From assembly GCA_004297935.1 (NCBI GenBank), contig SCRE01000006.1, positions 62,001 to 126,000 of the forward strand: DNA of 64,000 bases. Direction: 5' to 3'. This document shows positions 41,888 through 50,583 of this stretch, in pieces; within the stretch, counting starts at the first letter, position 1; every line of letters starts with the position of its first letter. The position numbers were made by a program, and so were the translations under genes. Source of the DNA: Microbacteriaceae bacterium. GTDB lineage: Bacteria > Actinomycetota > Actinomycetes > Actinomycetales > Microbacteriaceae. The notes under the pieces were generated by a model. That model made no database searches and had not been told where the DNA came from. It saw nothing but the letters and a program-made list of their open reading frames with translations.

Positions 41888-42940
41888 TCAGTACGCCAGG
41901 GCACGGTCGACGGCCTCGAGCACGCGGTCGGCGTCGGGCAGGTACAGGTCCTCGAGCTTGGCCGGCGGGAACGGCGTGTCGAACCCGGCGACGCGAAGCA
42001 CCGGCGCCTCGAGCGAGTAGAACGCCTTCTCCATCACCGTCGCTGCGATCTCCGAGCCGACGCTGACGAAGCCGGGTGCCTCTTGCGCGACGATGAGCCG
42101 GGTCGTCTTCCGCACCGATTCCAGGATCGGGCCGTAGTCGATCGGCGAGATCGAACGCAGGTCGATGACTTCGGCACTCGTGCCCTCCGCGGCGGCGAGC
42201 TCGGCGGCGCGCAGCAACACGCTGACCATGGCGCCGTGGCCGAGCAGTGTGACATCCGTTCCGGTGCGCACGACACGGCTGGCGTGCAGCGGAACGGCGT
42301 GTGCCGAGAAGTCGACCTGGCCCTTGGGCCAGTAGCGGCTTTTCGGCTCGAAGAAGATGATCGGGTCGCGGGAGGCAATGGCCTCTTGGATCATCCAGTA
42401 CGCATCATTCGGCGTCGACGGGCTGACCACCCGCAGGCCGGCGGTGTGCGCGAAATACGCCTCAGGGCTCTCTTGATGGTGTTCGACGGCGCCGATGTGT
42501 CCACCGTACGGCACCCGGATGACGACGGGCATGTCGAGCGCGCCCTCCATCCGTGCCGTCAGCTTGGCCAGCTGGGTGGTGATCTGATCGAATGCCGGGA
42601 AGATGAACCCGTCGAACTGGATCTCGCAGACCGGCCGGTAGCCGCGTAGCACCAGGCCGATGGCGGTGCCGACGATGCCGGACTCGGCCAGGGGCGTGTC
42701 GAGCACGCGGTTCACGCCGAACTCTGCCTGCAGCCCCTCCGTGACCCGGAACACTCCGCCGAGCCGGCCGATGTCCTCACCCATCAGCAGCACCTTCGGC
42801 TCGTCGAGCATCGCCCGGCGCAGGCCCGCGTTCAGCGCCTTCGCCATCGGCAGCGATTCACTGTGGGCCACCTCGCTCGGAGTCGCCGGGGCACCGGCGC
42901 CGGCCGGGCCGAGCACCTGTCCCGATTCGAGCGTCGTCAT
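41888..42940 (-). CDS. bkdB: Branched-chain 2-oxoacid dehydrogenase E1 beta subunit
   Basis: A 350-aa transketolase-like beta subunit (MGEDIGRLGGVFRVTEGL, EIQFDGFIFPAFDQ, RVPYGGHIGAVEHHQESPEA). It completes the TPP site with E1 alpha. The start overlaps the E1 alpha stop as ATGA. The N-terminal 25 residues are a low-complexity Gly/Ala/Pro leader. Confidence 0.92.
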   Translation of the reverse strand: MTTLESGQVLGPAGAGAPATPSEVAHSESLPMAKALNAGLRRAMLDEPKVLLMGEDIGRLGGVFRVTEGLQAEFGVNRVLDTPLAESGIVGTAIGLVLRGYRPVCEIQFDGFIFPAFDQITTQLAKLTARMEGALDMPVVIRVPYGGHIGAVEHHQESPEAYFAHTAGLRVVSPSTPNDAYWMIQEAIASRDPIIFFEPKSRYWPKGQVDFSAHAVPLHASRVVRTGTDVTLLGHGAMVSVLLRAAELAAAEGTSAEVIDLRSISPIDYGPILESVRKTTRLIVAQEAPGFVSVGSEIAATVMEKAFYSLEAPVLRVAGFDTPFPPAKLEDLYLPDADRVLEAVDRALAY

Positions 42941-44121
42941 GCGGATGCCTCTCCCGCTTCCACGGGGTCCGCGGTCACGAAGGACTCCTCATAGCGCTCC
43001 AGCCATGCCTTCTGCTCGTCCATCATCGGATGCGGCTCCGAGTACACGTTGTCGAAGATCAGAGACCGGCTCGCCGGGCCGAGACCCAGGGTGCGTGAGC
43101 GGATGTCTGCAGCGAGATCGTCCGCCTCTTCGTCGACCTGCGCGAAGTAGGCCTCGTCGGCACCGCGACCGGCAAGATATGTGCGGTAGCGCGCAATCGG
43201 ATCCCGCGCGCTCCAGTACGCGACCTCGTCATCGTCGCGGTATTTCGTCGGATCGTCGCTGGTGGTGTGCGCGCCCATGCGATAGGTGACCGCCTCGATC
43301 AGGCTCGGCCCCGCGCCGCCGCGCGCATCATCCAAGTGTTTGGCCGTCACAGCGTAGCTGGCCAGCACGTCGTTTCCGTCCACCTGCACTCCGGGGATGC
43401 CGAATCCGGTCGAGCGCAGGTAGAGCGGCGTGCGCGATTGTGTCGTGACCGGCACGGAGATGGCCCAGTGGTTGTTCTGCAGGAAGAACACCTGCGGGGT
43501 CTGATAGCTGGCGGCGAACACGAAGGCCTCGCTCACGTCGCCCTCCGAGGTCGAGCCGTCGCCGAAATAGACCATCACCGCGACATCTCTCCCGGGATCG
43601 CCGCTGCCGCAGGCTTCGTCGAACTTCACGCCCATGGCATAGCCGGTCGCGTGCAGCGTTTGCGTGCCGAGCACCAGGGTGTACGGATGCACATTGCCAT
43701 TGCCGGGGTCATCCGGCGTCCAGCCGCTGTTCGTCAGTCCCCGCATCAGGCGGATGATGTCCAGGCCGTCCACTCCGCGGATCATTCCGACGATGTGCTC
43801 GCGATACGACGGAAACAGATGATCCTGTGCCTTCGCCGCGTGCGCTGAGCCGACCTGCGCCGCCTCCTGCCCCCGGCTCGGCGGCCACAGCGCGAGCTGC
43901 CCCTGACGCTGCAGGTTGGTGGCCTCGGTGTCGAATCGACGCGCGACGACCATGTCGCGGTAGAAGCGGCGCAGCAGCTCGTCGTCCAGCCCTTCGACGT
44001 ACGGCAGGTATTCGTCTGCTGTCGCACTCGGCAGCAGCCGGCCCTCGGGCGTGAGCATTTGCACGGTGCCCGGGCCCGAATAGTTCACCAGGGCAGAGTC
44101 GGGCGCGTTTGAGGCAGGCAC
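42937..44121 (-). CDS. bkdA: Branched-chain 2-oxoacid dehydrogenase E1 alpha subunit
   Basis: A 394-aa TPP-dependent E1 alpha. The TPP motif runs GDGSTSEGDVSEAF to FFLQNN, and phosphorylation-loop-like RMGAHTTSDDPTKYR follows. It decarboxylates 2-oxo-isovalerate-type acids. The start is GTG at 44121. TAGGTT ends 6 nt before it and no ribosome site is seen, so this promoter may give a leaderless mRNA although an aminotransferase gene ends only 4 bp upstream. Confidence 0.92.
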   Translation of the reverse strand: MPASNAPDSALVNYSGPGTVQMLTPEGRLLPSATADEYLPYVEGLDDELLRRFYRDMVVARRFDTEATNLQRQGQLALWPPSRGQEAAQVGSAHAAKAQDHLFPSYREHIVGMIRGVDGLDIIRLMRGLTNSGWTPDDPGNGNVHPYTLVLGTQTLHATGYAMGVKFDEACGSGDPGRDVAVMVYFGDGSTSEGDVSEAFVFAASYQTPQVFFLQNNHWAISVPVTTQSRTPLYLRSTGFGIPGVQVDGNDVLASYAVTAKHLDDARGGAGPSLIEAVTYRMGAHTTSDDPTKYRDDDEVAYWSARDPIARYRTYLAGRGADEAYFAQVDEEADDLAADIRSRTLGLGPASRSLIFDNVYSEPHPMMDEQKAWLERYEESFVTADPVEAGEASA

Positions 44122-44125
44122 CGTA

Positions 44126-45307
44126 CTAACCTAGCCGCTTGGCCTGATGCCCCTTTGGTAGGTCACGGACAATCTCTTTGGAGATCTTTAGAACCTTGTC
44201 CACAGATTCGGCTTCTCCAATCGAGATGCGGATGCCCTCCGGCGGGAACGCACGCACCGACAGATCCGCATCGAAGAAGGCATCCGCCACCGCCAGGGTC
44301 TCCTCGCCGGTGGCCAGCCAGACGAAGTTGCCCTGCGACTCGGGTATGTTCCAGCCTTGATCGATGAGCCGCCCGCGAAGCTCGTCGCGGCGCAGGGCGA
44401 TACGAGCGACGCGTTCGAGCAGCTCGTCCTCGAGGTCGATGGAGGCGAGCGCGGCAGCCTGTGCGACATCCGTCACCGACATCGGGATCGCGGCGGACTG
44501 CGCTGCCGCGATGACGGGGGCCGGGCCGACCGCATAGCCGATGCGCAGACCGGCCAGCCCGTACGCCTTGGAGAAGGTGCGCAGGACGACGAGGTTGGGG
44601 TAACGCTCCAGCAGCGGCGCACCGTCAACCGCCGTGGGGTCGGTCTCGAACTCGTGATACGCCTCGTCGAGCAGCACGAGGCAGTCGTCGGGCAGCTTCG
44701 CCATGAATGCGACGAATGCGTCGGCCGTCACGATGGTCGACGTCGGATTGTTGGGAGAGCAGACGATGACGACCCTGGTCTGCTCGGTGACAGCTGCGGC
44801 CATCGCATCGAGGTCGTGACTGCCGTCCGCGCGGTTCGGGATCTGCACGCTGCGAGCTCCCGACACCGCGACGAGTCCGGGGTAGGCCTCGAACGACCGC
44901 CACGGGTAGAGCACCTCGTCGCCCGGACCTGCTGCCGCGTTGATGAACTGGGACAGCAGGGCGACGGAGCCCGCACCGAGGTGCACCTGGTCGATCCCGA
45001 CGGAGAATCGCTCCGCGAGCCTGCCGCGCAGGGCGAGTGCGGCGCCGTCGGGGTAGCGGTTGAGCGTGGCGGCCGCGTCGACCGCGTCGAGCACTCCGGG
45101 CAGCGGATCGAAGGGATTCTCGTTGCTGGACAGCTTGAACCCGGTCGCGGACGCCGTACGGCCCTGCCGGTAGGCGGCCAGGGCGACGATCTCCGGGCGA
45201 AGTTTGACGGGAGATCCACTGGTGGGAGATCCACTGGTGGGGGATCCACTGGTGGGGGATCCACTGGTGGGGGATCCACTGACGGGGGACTGGGTGTCGG
45301 CGCTCAC
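44126..45307 (-). CDS. HisC-family aminotransferase beside the BCKDH genes
   Basis: A 393-aa class II PLP aminotransferase. The PLP-Lys is in [15 protein letters not shown], and [15 protein letters not shown] and LLDEAYHEF are other family marks. It could be histidinol-phosphate aminotransferase, but its place before E1a, E1b and E2, with no his genes, fits an aromatic/branched-chain aminotransferase (Pat-like). The GTG at 45307 follows TAGATT by 7 nt, so it is probably leaderless. The N-terminus has five SGSPT units from a 15-bp repeat. Confidence 0.87.
   Translation of the reverse strand: MSADTQSPVSGSPTSGSPTSGSPTSGSPTSGSPVKLRPEIVALAAYRQGRTASATGFKLSSNENPFDPLPGVLDAVDAAATLNRYPDGAALALRGRLAERFSVGIDQVHLGAGSVALLSQFINAAAGPGDEVLYPWRSFEAYPGLVAVSGARSVQIPNRADGSHDLDAMAAAVTEQTRVVIVCSPNNPTSTIVTADAFVAFMAKLPDDCLVLLDEAYHEFETDPTAVDGAPLLERYPNLVVLRTFSKAYGLAGLRIGYAVGPAPVIAAAQSAAIPMSVTDVAQAAALASIDLEDELLERVARIALRRDELRGRLIDQGWNIPESQGNFVWLATGEETLAVADAFFDADLSVRAFPPEGIRISIGEAESVDKVLKISKEIVRDLPKGHQAKRLG
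45213..45287. repeat. 15-bp tandem repeat coding the N-terminus of the aminotransferase
   Basis: Five units of GATCCACTGGTGGGG (the first and last with one or two changes) encode SGSPT repeats on the minus strand. Unit gain or loss would only lengthen or shorten the leader by five residues. Confidence 0.95.
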
Positions 45308-45399
45308 GCGGTTAAATCTAGTCCGAGACGCCCCGTCGTACAGAGCGAACAACAGAGCGAACAGGCATGCCGAACGAATGGCCGCGGGGAATCGATAGT

Positions 45400-45575
45400 C
45401 AGGGTCTTTTCACAGTCATCGAGTTGCATATGATCCCGTTGGTCGAGTAGCCCGCGAGCGCAGCGAGCAGGCATATCGAGACCCCGCAATGAGGTCTCGA
45501 TACGGGTCTCGATACGCTCGTACCTCGCTACTCGACCACCAAGTTGAACATCGCCGACTGTGAAAAAGGCCCTGC
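45400..45575. mobile_element. MITE-like element with inverted ends and 8-bp target duplication
   Basis: The left end CAGGGTCTTTTCACAGTC and the complement of the right end (GCAGGGCCTTTTTCACAGTC) match. TCGATAGT flanks both sides (45392-45399 and 45576-45583), as expected for a target duplication. Inside lies the dispersed repeat core from GGTCGAGTAGCCCGCGAGCG to CTACTCGACC, itself nearly palindromic. There is no transposase; it would need one supplied elsewhere. ISL3-like elements duplicate 8 bp, but the family is only a guess. Confidence 0.8.
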
Positions 45576-45617
45576 TCGATAGTCGCTTTCCGGCAGACCA
45601 CCTGGGATAGTGGACGG

Positions 45618-46007
45618 ATGAGATTCGTGGTCAAGCTCATCATCAATGCGCTCGCCCTGTGGTTGACGACGCTGATCGTGACCGGGATCGCCGTCAGGCC
45701 GTGGGCGGCTGGCTTCTGGCCGACCCTCCTGACGTACCTGCTCGTCGCATTCATCTTCGGCCTCGTCAACGGGATCGTCGGCACGGTCATCCGGGTCGTC
45801 GCCTTCCCGTTGTACATCGTGACCCTCGGGCTCGTCTCGTTGATCGTGAACGGTCTGCTGCTGCTGGTCGTGGCGTGGATCAGCGCTGCGATGGGATTCG
45901 GCCTCACCGTATCCGGGTTCTGGGTGGGTGTCTTGGGTGCACTGGTGCTCGCGGTGATCAGCTGGTTCATCGGTCTGTTCGCCCGCCCACTGACTCGCAG
46001 GCACTGA
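45618..46007 (+). CDS. Small membrane protein of the phage-holin IV/YvlD family
   Basis: A 129-aa protein with four predicted helices and the family pattern LLVAFIFGLVNGIVG...FPLYIVTLGLVSLIVNGLLLL. Such proteins are widespread chromosomal membrane proteins and are not evidence of a prophage. It is a single gene; its stop lies inside a 14-bp tandem repeat. Function unknown. Confidence 0.85.
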   Translation: MRFVVKLIINALALWLTTLIVTGIAVRPWAAGFWPTLLTYLLVAFIFGLVNGIVGTVIRVVAFPLYIVTLGLVSLIVNGLLLLVVAWISAAMGFGLTVSGFWVGVLGALVLAVISWFIGLFARPLTRRH

Positions 46008-46043
46008 CTCGCAGGCACTGACTCGCAAGCACTGACTTGCCGG
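45988..46043. repeat. 14-bp tandem repeat spanning the holin-like gene's stop
   Basis: Four units of CACTGACTCGCAGG. The stop TGA at 46005-46007 is in the second unit. As the unit is not a multiple of three, copy changes would shift the C-terminus. Confidence 0.9.
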
Positions 46044-46063
46044 TGTGACCACGCCCGGTTATC

Positions 46064-46126
46064 AGGAGATAGTCCGGCTTGAAGGACTGTTTTCGCGGCG
46101 CCTTCCACAAAATCCGACTATCTCCT
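46064..46126. terminator. Hairpin between convergent genes
   Basis: AGGAGATAGTC and GACTATCTCCT are perfect 11-bp arms around 41 nt that hold a second short pair (GAAGG/CCTTC). It lies between two gene ends and may stop transcription from both sides. It could also be a small palindromic mobile repeat. Confidence 0.5.
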
Positions 46127-46147
46127 TCCAACCGTGCGCGCCAGCAG

Positions 46148-47593
46148 CTACTTCGGCACAGCGACACGCTCACCGCGCCACAGTGAGACCTGTGCCTCGT
46201 TTCCGCCTGTGAACGACGCGAGGATGTTCCGTGCGCCGACCAGTCGTGGATCGCTCGACGCATCCATCTGCGTCGCCGTCACGGCGTACGTGCTGAGGCT
46301 GTGCGCGACCAACGGCGACTCGTCCAGCGGCGGGGGCGCGTCGTAACTGGTGCGTTCCACCAGGACGCGGTCGGCTCCGCCGGCGGCGACCGACCGCTGA
46401 TTTCCGCCGAGCGCGGGGATGAGGTCGTCGCGGTGCTCGACGGCGACATCCGTCACGTTCGACGGAACGTCGACGCCGCCGGTCGGGGAGCCGAACGTGA
46501 CCAATTGCGGCGTCGAGTACGCACCGCCCGTCGCCAGGCTCGTCGCCGCGATACCGCCTTGCGAGTATCCGACGGGCAGCACGGCATCTCCGGGCACGGC
46601 GCCGGCCGCCACGAGTGCCTGCTCGGTCGCGCGGATCGAGCCGGCGCTCAGTCCGGCGACACCGTTCACGTTCGACGTGTCGTCCCATGGTTCACCTCCC
46701 GGAACGAGACCGAGGTCGACCGTGCCCGCCACGTACACGACCCAGTGCGGGCGGGCTGCACCGACGTCGTAGCGTTCGATCCGCACCTGCGGACCGCCGG
46801 CCGCGCTCGCGGGCACGCGGTCGGCCAGATCGCGGAAGCCGACCGGGGCTCGGACGACAGCGGATGCCGGCGCCACCGTTCTCACCGTCACCGGGCTCAC
46901 CGTCACCGGCGTCTCCTTGAGGGCACGCGGCCCCGCCAGCGCGACGACCGTTCCCGCGGCGCCGCGCAGCCCGAACAGCCCGGTCGCACCGTCATCGAAC
47001 GCCCGTGCCACCGGGTACGGCACCCCGGCCGCGCCGAGAAGGGCGCTGTCGGATGCCGAAACCGCCTGGCGAACGAACGACACGACGACGGGGTTACGCA
47101 ATATCCCGCGATGGGCAGCCAACCATCGTGACAGCCCACCCGCCGTCTTGGCAGGCGATCCGGTGATCAGCGATGCGCCGCCGAACACGACAGCCCAACT
47201 CGGCAACGATGCCACCATCAGCAAACCGATGAGCGATGCAGACGCGCCCAGGGCGTACCCGGCAATGGACCCGCCCACCTCCGCGGCAGTCGCCACCGCC
47301 AGCTCGATCCGACCGTACGCTTCCGCGGCCCGATCGAGGTTCCCGGCAAGCTCGGTGCAGAGGCCCAGCGCGCGGCACACCGCGTGCTGGGCGTGCAGCA
47401 GATACGGCCAGGGGTCGTGCGAAGCCCGAGTCGGCAGCGCGGTCGGCCCGACGCCCTGCGCTGCCGACGATTCGAGCGACTGCTGCCAGGTCGATGCGGC
47501 GCGCGCCAACAGGTTGAGCGTGCGTGCGTCTTCGAGCATGCGATCGGTGGCGACGGCAGTCATTCCGCCGCCGGAGATCGTGATGTCGCCCAT
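46148..47593 (-). CDS. Esterase-like protein with N-terminal helical domain, paired with a WXG100-like protein
   Basis: A 481-aa protein. Residues 1-110 are helical and lack a signal peptide (LARAASTWQQSLESSA...CTELAGNLDRAAEAYGRIEL), like substrates of type VII secretion. A Gly/Ala-rich hydrophobic part (105-150) follows. The C-terminal half has WVVYVAGTVD and the nucleophile motif GYSQGG, with HSLSTY near the end as a possible catalytic His, so it is an alpha/beta-hydrolase of lipase type. A WXG100-like gene lies directly upstream. I infer secretion as a pair. No EccC or other machinery is in the window. Confidence 0.75.
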   Translation of the reverse strand: MGDITISGGGMTAVATDRMLEDARTLNLLARAASTWQQSLESSAAQGVGPTALPTRASHDPWPYLLHAQHAVCRALGLCTELAGNLDRAAEAYGRIELAVATAAEVGGSIAGYALGASASLIGLLMVASLPSWAVVFGGASLITGSPAKTAGGLSRWLAAHRGILRNPVVVSFVRQAVSASDSALLGAAGVPYPVARAFDDGATGLFGLRGAAGTVVALAGPRALKETPVTVSPVTVRTVAPASAVVRAPVGFRDLADRVPASAAGGPQVRIERYDVGAARPHWVVYVAGTVDLGLVPGGEPWDDTSNVNGVAGLSAGSIRATEQALVAAGAVPGDAVLPVGYSQGGIAATSLATGGAYSTPQLVTFGSPTGGVDVPSNVTDVAVEHRDDLIPALGGNQRSVAAGGADRVLVERTSYDAPPPLDESPLVAHSLSTYAVTATQMDASSDPRLVGARNILASFTGGNEAQVSLWRGERVAVPK

Positions 47594-47594
47594 G

Positions 47595-47960
47595 TCAGAA
47601 CACCCCGACGCCGGTCAGCGCGCGCGACGCGCCCTCGCGTTCCAGCGCGGCGATCGTGTGATCGATCTCCTCGATCGCCTCGGCCAGTGCCGCCCAAGCG
47701 CTGCGCAGTTCGTGCTCGAGCTCGCCGAGCTTGCGCGTGTAGGCGCGCTGCGCATCCGATCGCCACGACCCGTCCATGATCGGAACACGACGCACCGCGG
47801 ATGCGATCTCCGCCGCGATGCCCGCAAGAACGCTCCGCTGCATCCGCAGTCGCACAATGGCCTCCGTGCAGCTACCCGCCTCCAACACGCCCGCCTCCAA
47901 CACGCCTGCACCACCGGCACCCGCAGCACCGGCACCACCGGCACCCGCCACGAACGGCAT
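47595..47960 (-). CDS. WXG100-like small helical protein
   Basis: A 121-aa protein. Residues 35-115 form two long helices joined by a turn with GSWRSDAQRAY, close to the WXG motif of ESAT-6-like proteins. The N-terminal 30 residues (Gly/Ala and VLEAG repeats) come from tandem DNA repeats. The start at 47960 has GAAGGGG 5 nt upstream. The stop lies 1 bp before the esterase-like gene, so both are made together. Confidence 0.75.
   Translation of the reverse strand: MPFVAGAGGAGAAGAGGAGVLEAGVLEAGSCTEAIVRLRMQRSVLAGIAAEIASAVRRVPIMDGSWRSDAQRAYTRKLGELEHELRSAWAALAEAIEEIDHTIAALEREGASRALTGVGVF
47877..47906. repeat. 15-bp direct repeat in the WXG100-like gene
   Basis: CGCCTCCAACACGCC occurs twice and codes the VLEAG pentapeptide repeat near the N-terminus. 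GCACCACCGGCACCCGC-like repeats follow to 47949. Confidence 0.85.
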
Positions 47961-48090
47961 CCGTGCCCCTTCCACTGCTGCGATCGCACATCGAGTCTCT
48001 CGTGTCGCGCACGGCGCTCCCGACGGCGCCGACGGCATCCGTGGAGAACCCGCCCGTCGAGCACCCGGGGAGACCGAGACCTCCGCACGC

Positions 48091-48169
48091 GTGCACCAGA
48101 ACCCGCGTGCACCAGAACCCGCGTGCACCAGAACCCGCGTGCACCAGAATCCAGGGTGCACCAGAATGG
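48091..48169. repeat. 16-bp tandem repeat immediately before purB
   Basis: Three perfect GTGCACCAGAACCCGC units, then two variant units, end 4 bp before the purB start codon; GGAGG is at the end. The array occupies the likely 5' leader of purB in the region divergent from the WXG100-like gene. Confidence 0.95.
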
Positions 48170-48173
48170 AGGC

Positions 48174-49559
48174 ATGACGTTCGCCCTGCCGCCGCAACCG
48201 CTCAGCCCGCTCGACGGGCGCTATCGCGCTGCGGTCACGTCGCTCGGCGATCACCTGTCCGAGGCGGGTCTCAACCGTGCCCGTGTGCAGGTCGAGATCG
48301 AGTGGTTGATCTACCTGACCGGTCACGGCATGTTCGGCTCATCGCCGCTGAGCGCCGAGCAGATCGGCTCGCTACGCGCCATCGTGTCGACGTTCGGCCA
48401 GAAGGAGATCGAGGAACTCGCCGAATACGAGGCGGCGACCCGGCACGACGTGAAAGCCGTCGAGTACCTCGTGCGCGACCGCCTGTCTGCCCTCGGCCTC
48501 GACGCGATCGCGGAGCTCACCCACTTCGCCTGCACCAGTGAGGACATCAACAACCTCGCCTACGCGATCACCGTCAGCGCGGCGGTACACCAGGTCTGGC
48601 TGCCCAAGTTGCGCCAGGTCATGGCCGTGCTGCGCGAGCAGGCCATCCGGTATCGTCACGACGCGATGCTCGCGCACACGCACGGTCAGCCGGCCACCCC
48701 GACCACCATGGGCAAGGAGCTCGCCGTCTTCGTGCACCGGCTCGAGCGTATCGCCAGCCAGGCCTCACACACCGAGTTCCTCGGCAAATTCAGCGGTGCG
48801 ACGGGCACGTTCGCCGCACACGTCCAGGCGGATGCGACGGCCGACTGGCCGCGCATCTCGCGCGAGTTCGTCGAATCCCTCGGACTCACCTGGAACCCGC
48901 TCACCACGCAGATCGAGTCGCACGACTGGCAAGCCGAGTTGTACAACCGCATCTCGCATGCGAACAGGGTGCTGCATAATCTCGCGACAGACATCTGGAC
49001 CTATGTCTCGATGGGCTACTTCCGGCAGATCCCGCAGGCCGGAACGACCGGGTCGTCGACCATGCCGCACAAGATCAACCCGATCCGGTTCGAGAACGCG
49101 GAGGCGAATCTGGAGCTCTCCAGCGCGCTGCTCGACTCACTCGCCGCGACGCTGGTCACGAGTCGTCTGCAGCGGGACCTCACCGATTCGACGACGCAAC
49201 GCAACATCGGTGTCGCGCTGGGCCATTCGCTGCTGGCGCTGGACAATCTGCAGCGCGGTCTCGGCGAGATCGATCTCGATCGGCTTCGATTAGCCGCGGA
49301 TCTCGATGCGAACTGGGAGGTCATCGGGGAGGCGATCCAAACCGTGATCCGCGCGGAAGTCGTCGCCGGCCGCTCGTCGATCCACGACCCGTACGCCTTG
49401 CTCAAAGAGCTCACCCGCGGCAAGCGCATCGGCCGCGACGACCTGGTCGCATTCGTTCAGGGGCTCGACATCGGGATCGCGGCCAAGCAGCGCCTGCTCG
49501 AGCTGACGCCGGCGACCTATGTGGGCCTGGCGAGCGAGCTGGTCGACGAACTGCGGTAA
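48174..49559 (+). CDS. purB: Adenylosuccinate lyase
   Basis: A 461-aa enzyme of purine synthesis, which cleaves SAICAR and adenylosuccinate to release fumarate. The sequence is of the E. coli-like class (MTFALPPQPLSPLDGRYRAA, EIEWLIYL, AHTHGQPATPTTMGKE) and carries the fumarase-superfamily signature GSSTMPHKINPIRFEN with the flexible catalytic loop. The ATG at 48174 follows GGAGG by only 1 nt, an unusually short gap. The frame is open far upstream, but that is shadow through the repeat array. Confidence 0.96.
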   Translation: MTFALPPQPLSPLDGRYRAAVTSLGDHLSEAGLNRARVQVEIEWLIYLTGHGMFGSSPLSAEQIGSLRAIVSTFGQKEIEELAEYEAATRHDVKAVEYLVRDRLSALGLDAIAELTHFACTSEDINNLAYAITVSAAVHQVWLPKLRQVMAVLREQAIRYRHDAMLAHTHGQPATPTTMGKELAVFVHRLERIASQASHTEFLGKFSGATGTFAAHVQADATADWPRISREFVESLGLTWNPLTTQIESHDWQAELYNRISHANRVLHNLATDIWTYVSMGYFRQIPQAGTTGSSTMPHKINPIRFENAEANLELSSALLDSLAATLVTSRLQRDLTDSTTQRNIGVALGHSLLALDNLQRGLGEIDLDRLRLAADLDANWEVIGEAIQTVIRAEVVAGRSSIHDPYALLKELTRGKRIGRDDLVAFVQGLDIGIAAKQRLLELTPATYVGLASELVDELR

Positions 49560-49616
49560 CGGACGTCGCACTTCGGCCCTGCTCAGCGACTCTGCTCAGC
49601 GACCGACGCCGCGCGC

Positions 49617-49922
49617 CTACTTGTTGTCGCGTTCCTCGCGGCGCCTCTGTGCTTCTTCGTCCTGTTCGGCCATGTCGGCCTTCTCGTCGTCGTCCTTCTT
49701 CGAGCTCAGCACGAACATGGCGAGGACGACCAGCGAAACGATGAACGCCAGACCGAAGCCGATCAGCGCCAAGATCGGCTCGCGCGTCGAGATCAGCGCG
49801 ACCAGCCCGAGGAACAGCGCCATGGCGAACGCGATTCCGACGAGCTCTGCGGGTTTGAGAATCTCGCGCATGCTGGGCGTTCGGGGGTTATCGCTGCCGA
49901 GCGATGGCAACTTCTTGCTCAT
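49617..49922 (-). CDS. Small membrane protein with charged C-terminus
   Basis: A 101-aa protein with two helices (AELVGIAFAMALFLGLVALI and PILALIGFGLAFIVSLVVLAMFVLS), then a strongly charged tail (SSKKDDDEKADMAEQDEEAQRR). Its start overlaps the stop of the DUF308-like gene by ATGA. I know no function. Nearby at 49579-49606 CTCTGCTCAGCGAC-like words repeat. Confidence 0.8.
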   Translation of the reverse strand: MSKKLPSLGSDNPRTPSMREILKPAELVGIAFAMALFLGLVALISTREPILALIGFGLAFIVSLVVLAMFVLSSKKDDDEKADMAEQDEEAQRRREERDNK

Positions 49923-50506
49923 GCGTGGCTCCCGGTGCTTGACGGCTGTGGCTGGGTCGTTCCCCACTTGAGGGTGAACGCGCCGATCGCGAGGTACACC
50001 CCGATCACAACGGCATAGGCGCCGAACAGGCCGACGGCGAGTACGGCATCCGCGGGGATCAAGAGGAACACGATTGCCAGCACAGCGGTCAGCGCGCCGA
50101 TGACGAGCCAATCCCGCCCCGCGGCGAGTTTGCCGCGAACGTGCAGTCCGCAATACAGCTCGCTGAAACCGGTCAACGCCGACCACACGCTGACGACGAA
50201 CAGGAGCACGCCGAGTCCCGCTCCGCTCAGTCCCAGCACGAGTACAACGACGCCGGCGGCAACTCCGAAGACGCCCTGCGCCAGAAACAGCGGGCGGACG
50301 ACACGATCGGCCAGTGCGAGCGCCCCCGAGCCGGTGATCACACCGGAGACCAATGCGAACGCGCCGAAGACGATGAGTCCGATCACAGCGGAATGGTTCG
50401 GATTGAACGTGATGACGGCACCAACGATCAGCGCTGCGGCGGCGCGGCCAAGCGGCACAAGCCAGTACCGACCCCGTGGAGCAGCCACGGGCGAATGGGC
50501 GGTCAC
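49919..50506 (-). CDS. DUF308/HdeD-like membrane protein
   Basis: A 195-aa protein with six helices and the repeating pairs typical of DUF308/HdeD proteins (LGRAAAALIVGAVITFNP, LAQGVFGVAAGVVVLVLG). Known HdeD proteins relate to acid tolerance, but function here is unknown. It is coupled to the small membrane protein gene downstream. Confidence 0.85.
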   Translation of the reverse strand: MTAHSPVAAPRGRYWLVPLGRAAAALIVGAVITFNPNHSAVIGLIVFGAFALVSGVITGSGALALADRVVRPLFLAQGVFGVAAGVVVLVLGLSGAGLGVLLFVVSVWSALTGFSELYCGLHVRGKLAAGRDWLVIGALTAVLAIVFLLIPADAVLAVGLFGAYAVVIGVYLAIGAFTLKWGTTQPQPSSTGSHA

Positions 50507-50583
50507 TCGTGACCTCTTTCATCTGCGAGCGGGAATGCCTCAAGTCTACGCGCGCACGCAACACCCGGGCGCTCGCTCGCGCC

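Noticed and set aside
45618-46007. Prophage remnant, from the holin-like gene
   Set aside because: This family is a common chromosomal membrane protein. There are no phage structural or lysis genes around.
48091-48169. A CRISPR-like array
   Set aside because: Units are head-to-tail without spacers and only 16-17 bp long, and no cas genes are present. The same applies to the other tandem arrays.
46917-48173. A long in-frame N-terminal extension of purB
   Set aside because: It runs antisense through the WXG100-like and esterase genes and the 16-bp repeats. The conserved PurB N-terminus and GGAGG are at 48174.
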